Source: Sphaerimonospora sp050942215
GTDB lineage: Bacteria > Actinomycetota > Actinomycetes > Streptosporangiales > Streptosporangiaceae
Assembly: GCF_050942215.1 (NCBI RefSeq)
Contig: NZ_CP192056.1
Coordinates: 4,650,001 to 4,714,000, forward strand
Direction: 5' to 3'
DNA length: 64,000 nucleotides
Below, piece by piece: positions 60,153-64,000 of the stretch (position 1 is its first letter; each line of letters starts with the position of its first letter). The notes below the pieces were generated by a model. That model had not been told where the DNA came from. It did no database searches and worked only from the letters and a program-made list of their open reading frames with translations. Made by a program: the position numbers and the translations under genes.

Positions 60153-61127
60153 GTGGCGGTGGACGCCGGGCTTTATCGGGCCGACCTCGAGGCCAAGCCG
60201 GAGGCGCTGGGGGCGCTGGCCGACCATCTCGAACGGCGTGACCCGTTCGACGGGTGGCCGGAGGACTTCGACCGGATCGTCTTCCTCGGCATGGGCAGTT
60301 CACGGTACGCGGCGGGTGTGACGGCCCAGCGGCTCCGGGCCGCCGGGGTCGACGCCGTCGCGGAGTACGCCTCCGCCTCGCCGGGCACCCGGCCGGGGCC
60401 CGGGACCGTGGCCGTGGCGATCTCGGCGACCGGCGGCAGCCGGGAGACGCTCGACGCGCTGGCCCGCCACACCGGCAGGTCGTTCGTCGTGGCCATGACG
60501 AACGCCCCGGGGTCGCCGGTCACCGAGGGCGCCGACCTCGTGGTGCCGATGGTCGCGGGTGAGGAGCGCGGCGGGGTGGCCTGCCGCACGTTCCAGCACA
60601 CGCTGGCCCTGCTGCTCACGCTGGCCGCCGGCCTGCCGCGCGGGATCTCGTCGTCGCCGGGCGAGGCGGTCGCCGGGCTCGTACGTCGGGCCGCCGAGGC
60701 GACGGCCGACCTGCTCGACCGGCGCGGCGAATGGCTGGCCGACGCCGCCGCGCTGCTCGACGGCCCGGACGGCGTCTACATGATCGCGCCGGCCGGGCGG
60801 CTGTCGTCGGCCGAGCAGTCCGCGCTCATGATCCGCGAGGGGCCGCGCCGCCAGGCGGACGCCTGCGAGACCGGCGACTGGGCGCACGTCGACGTGTACC
60901 TCACCAAGACCCGCGACTACCGGGCCATCGTGTTCCCCGGCTCGCCCTACGACGAGCAGGCGATGGACTGGATCAGGCGGCGCGGCTCCACGGTGCTCAC
61001 GATCGGGGGCGAGCTGGACGGACAGGCGGGCTCGATCCGCTACCGGCACGACGACGACCCCGACGTGGCGCTGCTCACCGAGACCCTGGTCGCCGAGCTG
61101 ATCGCCGCGGAGTGGTGGGCACGGTAG
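60153..61127 (+). CDS. double-SIS-domain sugar isomerase/deaminase-like protein
   Basis: 324 residues. Two sugar-isomerase (SIS) domains: the first with GMGSSRYAA (46-54) and ISATGGSRET (about 91-100), the second with LSSAEQSALMIREGPRRQADACETGDWAHVDVYL (about 218-250) where Glu/His residues of the isomerase site are expected. Resembles the isomerase half of GlmS and FrlB/AgaS-type deaminases, without a glutaminase domain. With the upstream kinase, it could convert a phosphorylated amino sugar to fructose-6-phosphate and ammonia. GTG 60153 or GTG 60159; AGGGAG lies upstream. Confidence 0.85.
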   Translation: MAVDAGLYRADLEAKPEALGALADHLERRDPFDGWPEDFDRIVFLGMGSSRYAAGVTAQRLRAAGVDAVAEYASASPGTRPGPGTVAVAISATGGSRETLDALARHTGRSFVVAMTNAPGSPVTEGADLVVPMVAGEERGGVACRTFQHTLALLLTLAAGLPRGISSSPGEAVAGLVRRAAEATADLLDRRGEWLADAAALLDGPDGVYMIAPAGRLSSAEQSALMIREGPRRQADACETGDWAHVDVYLTKTRDYRAIVFPGSPYDEQAMDWIRRRGSTVLTIGGELDGQAGSIRYRHDDDPDVALLTETLVAELIAAEWWAR

Positions 61128-61128
61128 C

Positions 61129-61791
61129 TCAGTCCATCCGGCGCAGGATCCATCGGGCGGTCCGCCGGATCAGCTCCCGGCGCACGGGGCTCTCGTACGA
61201 CCGGATGTCATGTCCCAGCGCGTCGTAGGCCACCCTGCCGTGCCGTACGGCTCTCGCCCACAGCACGGGCTGCCCGTCCGCTGTCGCGAGCGGCTCGACG
61301 CCCGGCATGACGTCGAGGTCGGTGTAGACCTCGTCGATCACCTCGAAGTCCGGCAGCCCGTCGACGATCGGATGCCCCGTGCCGATCTCGACGGTGGCCG
61401 GGCCGATCGGCGGGTGATAGGACCTCCCCCATCGCCAGGCGCCGCCGAGGATGTCCGTCCATCGCGGCCAGTCGTCGAAGCAGAGCGACGCGGTGTGCAC
61501 GCAGAGCAGGCCGCCGCCCCGGTCGAGGTGATCGAGCAGCGCGGCCCTGGCGGCCGGCGGCAGCTGGAACCGCCACCTGTCCCGCTGGTCGGCGAAGTCG
61601 TCGCCGTCCATCCGCCAGCGGAACGCGTTGACGGTGATCAGCTCCACCTCGGGCGGCCCGGCCAGGGCGCCCGCGATGTCCTCGGTGATCTCGGACAGAA
61701 CGCCGACCTCGGCGAGGACCCCGGCGAGGGCCGCGGACGTGGCCGGGAAGTCGTGCGCCACACCACCCGACAGAATGAGGTTCCGTACCAT
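61129..61791 (-). CDS. ThuA-like domain protein
   Basis: 220 residues. Class I glutamine-amidotransferase-like fold of the ThuA family (trehalose utilisation, hydroxyl oxidation of sugars by context). Seen: RNLILSGGVAHDF at the start, VELITVNAFRWRM, GGGLLCVHTASLCFDDW (about 91-107) and GRVAYDALGHDIRSYESP near the end. Convergent with the SIS gene, only one base apart, so no terminator fits between. Its role in the neighbouring sugar pathway is possible but unsupported. Confidence 0.85.
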   Translation of the reverse strand: MVRNLILSGGVAHDFPATSAALAGVLAEVGVLSEITEDIAGALAGPPEVELITVNAFRWRMDGDDFADQRDRWRFQLPPAARAALLDHLDRGGGLLCVHTASLCFDDWPRWTDILGGAWRWGRSYHPPIGPATVEIGTGHPIVDGLPDFEVIDEVYTDLDVMPGVEPLATADGQPVLWARAVRHGRVAYDALGHDIRSYESPVRRELIRRTARWILRRMD

Positions 61792-61807
61792 GCGAGCACT
61801 TCATCAC

Positions 61808-61829
61808 ATGAAGCCGGTATGAAGCCGGT
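61808..61829. promoter_or_regulatory. tandem 11-bp repeat ATGAAGCCGGT x2
   Basis: Two exact adjacent copies between the divergent ThuA-like and kinase genes. Further on, GGTGACAG occurs twice (61876, 61893). An 11-bp direct repeat puts both copies on one helix face. Confidence 0.5.
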
Positions 61830-61952
61830 TTGTCACGGGATGTGGGTGACCTGGAGGTGAGAAGTAAGACCCCGAGGTGACAGTCATGGACCGGTGACAG
61901 GCGGCCTAACGGATGAGACCTTGGTTCAGGGGCTATCCGAGGGGGCGGGGAC

Positions 61953-64000
61953 ATGGACGCCTGGTCGGTTCCGGAATACCGGGAAGTGCGTGAGCTCGGG
62001 GTGGGCGGCACAGGCAGAGTGGTGCTCGCCACCTACAGCGAGACCGGAGCCTATGTCGCGGTCAAGTACCTGCGCGACGAGCTGCGGCACGATCCGGTGT
62101 TCCTTGAGGGCTTCCGGCGAGAGGCCCGGATCATGGTGGAGCTCGACGACCCCGCCGTCGTGCGGCTCTACGAGTACGTCGAGTCCCGCGACGGCGCGGC
62201 GATCGTCATGGAGCTGATCGACGGGGTCTCGCTCCGCAGGATCCTCGCCGAACACGGATCCACCGGCCCGGAGGCGGCGCTGGCCGTGCTGAAGGGCTCG
62301 CTGCGCGGCCTGTCGGTCGCACACGCGGCGGGCATCGTGCACCGGGACTACAAACCGGAGAACGTGCTGGTCCAGGCCGACGGCACCAGCAAGCTCTCCG
62401 ACTTCGGGATAGCCGCACCGAGCGGAGACCCCACCGTGCCCGCCGGCACGCCGCCCTACATGGCGCCGGAGCAGTGGGACGCCGGGCCCTCCGGCCCCGC
62501 CGCCGATGTCTACGCCGCCGCCTGCGTGTTCTTCGAGTGCCTCACCGGGCGTAAGCCGTACCGGGCCGAGGATCTCACCGCACTGCGGCACCAGCACAAC
62601 AGCGCGCCCATTCCGGTGGTCGACGCGCCGATCCCGGTGCGCCGCCTGATGACACGGGGGCTGGCGAAAAACCCGGCGGACCGGCCGGCCACCGCGCTGG
62701 CCTTCCTGGCCGAGCTGGAGACGGCGGCCGCCGGAGTGTACGGACCCGACTGGGAGCGGCGGGGCCGTCGTCGCCTGGCCGAGCTGGCCACGCTGCTGGC
62801 GCTGACGTTCCCGCTGGCCGCCCCGGCCGAACCGATCGAGGTGGGCACCTCGATCGCCCAGACCCGTCTCGGCCGCGCACGGCAGGCGCCGGCCCAGCGC
62901 ACCGGGGCCGCGCTCCACCGGCGGCCGCCGCGTCACAGGCCGCTCGCCGGCCGGCCGCTCCGCTCGGCGCCCCGCTTCACGATCGGCGCGGCGCTGCTGT
63001 CGGCGATGGTGATCGCGGTGGTGGTCTCGGCCGACCGCGGCGTGCCCATGGCCCGGATGCTTCCGCAGCAGAACGGCCTCACTCAGCCGTCTCAGGTGGC
63101 CCGGCCGCAGGACGCGGTCGGGTCCTCCCCGGAAACGCCCCTCCCCTCCCCCGGGCCGTCCGTCCCCTCCCCGGCATTCCCGGCGACGCTGCCCGGCGCA
63201 CACCAGGACGAGCCGGCCTCGGCCGATTCCGCTCCCATCAGGGTCGCGCAGCGCGGCTCCCCGGTGACCGGCCCCGCCACCGAGCCGGTCTCCCACTCCG
63301 TCGAGCCGCCCACCACCGGGCAGACGGGCCCCGCCACGCCCCCGGCGTCTCCCGGCCCCGCCACGCCCGCGCCGCTGAAGGTGACCGCGCTCGACATCGC
63401 CGAGTTCGGCGGCGAGTCGGCGACGATCCGGGTGAAGACCACCGGAGAAGCACGCGCCCTGCTCACGGTCCGGTTCGCCGAGGGCCCCTCCCCCCGCCGG
63501 CTGGTCTCCGGCCCGCGCCGGACGATCCCCCTGCGGGGCGCGACCTCCTACGAGCAGACCGTCGGGTACGGCTTCGCGCAGCCGGCGTGCGGCGCCACCG
63601 TCTACCGCCGGGTGACGGCCACGACGACTCCGGCCGCCACGGGCGGGAAGCGGACCAGGCTGCTGAAGGTGCGGGGCCCCGCCTGCCCCGAGACCGCCGT
63701 CGGCTCCTGGGACGGCACGGTGGCCGACGTACGGGTCACGGCGGCCGACGCGTCCGCCCCGGTGGACCTCACGGTCGTCTTCATCCAGCGGCTGACGTAC
63801 GCCGGGCGGACCGTCACGGTCCGGCGCGACGAGAAGCGGACGTTGTCCGGCTCGCGGGATTACACGGCGTCGTTCCACATCGCCTTCAAGCGACCGGAGT
63901 GCGGCTTCACGGAGGTCAGGAGCGTCAGCGCCACCGTCACGCCGGGCGGGGCGACGGCCTCGGCCCAGGTCACGGCGGAAGGCGCCCCCTGCCCCGGCGA
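61953..64000 (+). CDS. membrane Ser/Thr protein kinase with extracellular repeats (partial, 3' end missing)
   Basis: 682 residues to the window edge. Kinase domain about 1-265: GVGGTGRV glycine loop, VAVKYL lysine, HRDYKPEN (Tyr replaces the usual Leu) catalytic loop, SDFGIA, and PAGTPPYMAPEQ. A juxtamembrane linker leads to one transmembrane helix (about 341-361, ALLSAMVIAVVV), then a Pro/Ser/Thr-rich outer stalk (about 375-475) and two similar beta-type domains (about 476-577 and 578-682) with matching PxCG and final ACP/PCP cysteines. A sensor kinase for an outside signal. ATG 61953 has GGGG-rich sequence before it. Confidence 0.9.
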   Translation, partial: MDAWSVPEYREVRELGVGGTGRVVLATYSETGAYVAVKYLRDELRHDPVFLEGFRREARIMVELDDPAVVRLYEYVESRDGAAIVMELIDGVSLRRILAEHGSTGPEAALAVLKGSLRGLSVAHAAGIVHRDYKPENVLVQADGTSKLSDFGIAAPSGDPTVPAGTPPYMAPEQWDAGPSGPAADVYAAACVFFECLTGRKPYRAEDLTALRHQHNSAPIPVVDAPIPVRRLMTRGLAKNPADRPATALAFLAELETAAAGVYGPDWERRGRRRLAELATLLALTFPLAAPAEPIEVGTSIAQTRLGRARQAPAQRTGAALHRRPPRHRPLAGRPLRSAPRFTIGAALLSAMVIAVVVSADRGVPMARMLPQQNGLTQPSQVARPQDAVGSSPETPLPSPGPSVPSPAFPATLPGAHQDEPASADSAPIRVAQRGSPVTGPATEPVSHSVEPPTTGQTGPATPPASPGPATPAPLKVTALDIAEFGGESATIRVKTTGEARALLTVRFAEGPSPRRLVSGPRRTIPLRGATSYEQTVGYGFAQPACGATVYRRVTATTTPAATGGKRTRLLKVRGPACPETAVGSWDGTVADVRVTAADASAPVDLTVVFIQRLTYAGRTVTVRRDEKRTLSGSRDYTASFHIAFKRPECGFTEVRSVSATVTPGGATASAQVTAEGAPCPG

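Noticed and set aside
61926..63878. 650-codon minus-strand frame opposite the Ser/Thr kinase
   Set aside because: The plus strand reads as an intact kinase with all motifs; the minus frame is Gly/Arg/His-rich antisense.

Overview
The window is about 70% G+C, uses many GTG starts and is packed with actinobacterial housekeeping genes. Gene content (menA without ubiquinone genes, an SARP/BTAD regulator, CGNR zinc-finger protein, fprA, an eukaryotic-type Ser/Thr kinase, many GntR/TetR regulators, leaderless promoters of the TANNNT plus 6-7 nt type) points to a filamentous actinomycete. Streptosporangiaceae (Nonomuraea, Streptosporangium or a relative) is my best guess, inferred from gene order and protein style and not proven.

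Layout. 1-2738: end of a hexarate catabolism operon (5-dehydro-4-deoxyglucarate dehydratase, glucarate dehydratase, unknown protein). 2754-7799: a large SARP-NB-ARC-TPR regulator, then a DHA2 drug exporter whose promoter carries direct repeats of GTCAGCG at 22-bp spacing, the expected signature of an SARP target. 8120-10800: RNase J and dapA. 11136-14149: small conserved protein, GntR/UTRA regulator, radC, and two adjacent 159-residue proteins each made only of two GntR-type winged helices. 14187-16372: MarR-controlled DHA2 exporter followed by a 45-residue helix-turn-helix ORF. 16598-20338: CGNR protein, acetyltransferase, menA, coiled-coil protein, dapB. 20470-37160: conserved translation/RNA block on the minus strand (proS, rimP-nusA-ylxR-infB, DUF503-rbfA-nrnA-truB-ribF, rpsO-pnp-M16 peptidase), interrupted by a two-gene ferritin-like/Tat-lipoprotein operon on the plus strand. 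37317-49425: mixed metabolic genes (fprA, aldolase-like DUF6986, cutC, acetyltransferase, GntR regulator, SDR, ATP-grasp, GH3 hexosaminidase, phoD relic, KstR2-like TetR plus AlkD glycosylase, Asn-rich secreted protein).

49815-61127 is the most interesting region: an apparently complete catabolic island. A leftward operon encodes a GT1 glycosyltransferase, an FAD amine oxidase and an aminobutyraldehyde-type dehydrogenase. A TetR regulator faces it. A leftward potD-B-C-A polyamine-type ABC importer faces a rightward glucosamine-kinase-like enzyme and a double-SIS sugar isomerase. Near-identical 16-bp operators (TTGAAYC-GA-GATTCAR) lie at both divergent promoters, so one TetR protein probably controls all of it. 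A repeat family with an exact 53-bp period (core TGCGAG, 4 bases, TGCAAGATCACG) sits between the TetR and pot genes as a mirrored array of six, and between the kinase and isomerase genes as a direct array. I propose uptake and oxidation of an amino-sugar or polyamine-type compound, possibly a conjugate of both; the substrate is inference.

The window ends in a ThuA-like protein and a membrane-anchored Ser/Thr kinase with duplicated extracellular domains, cut by the window edge. I saw no rRNA, tRNA, CRISPR, prophage or intact insertion sequence.
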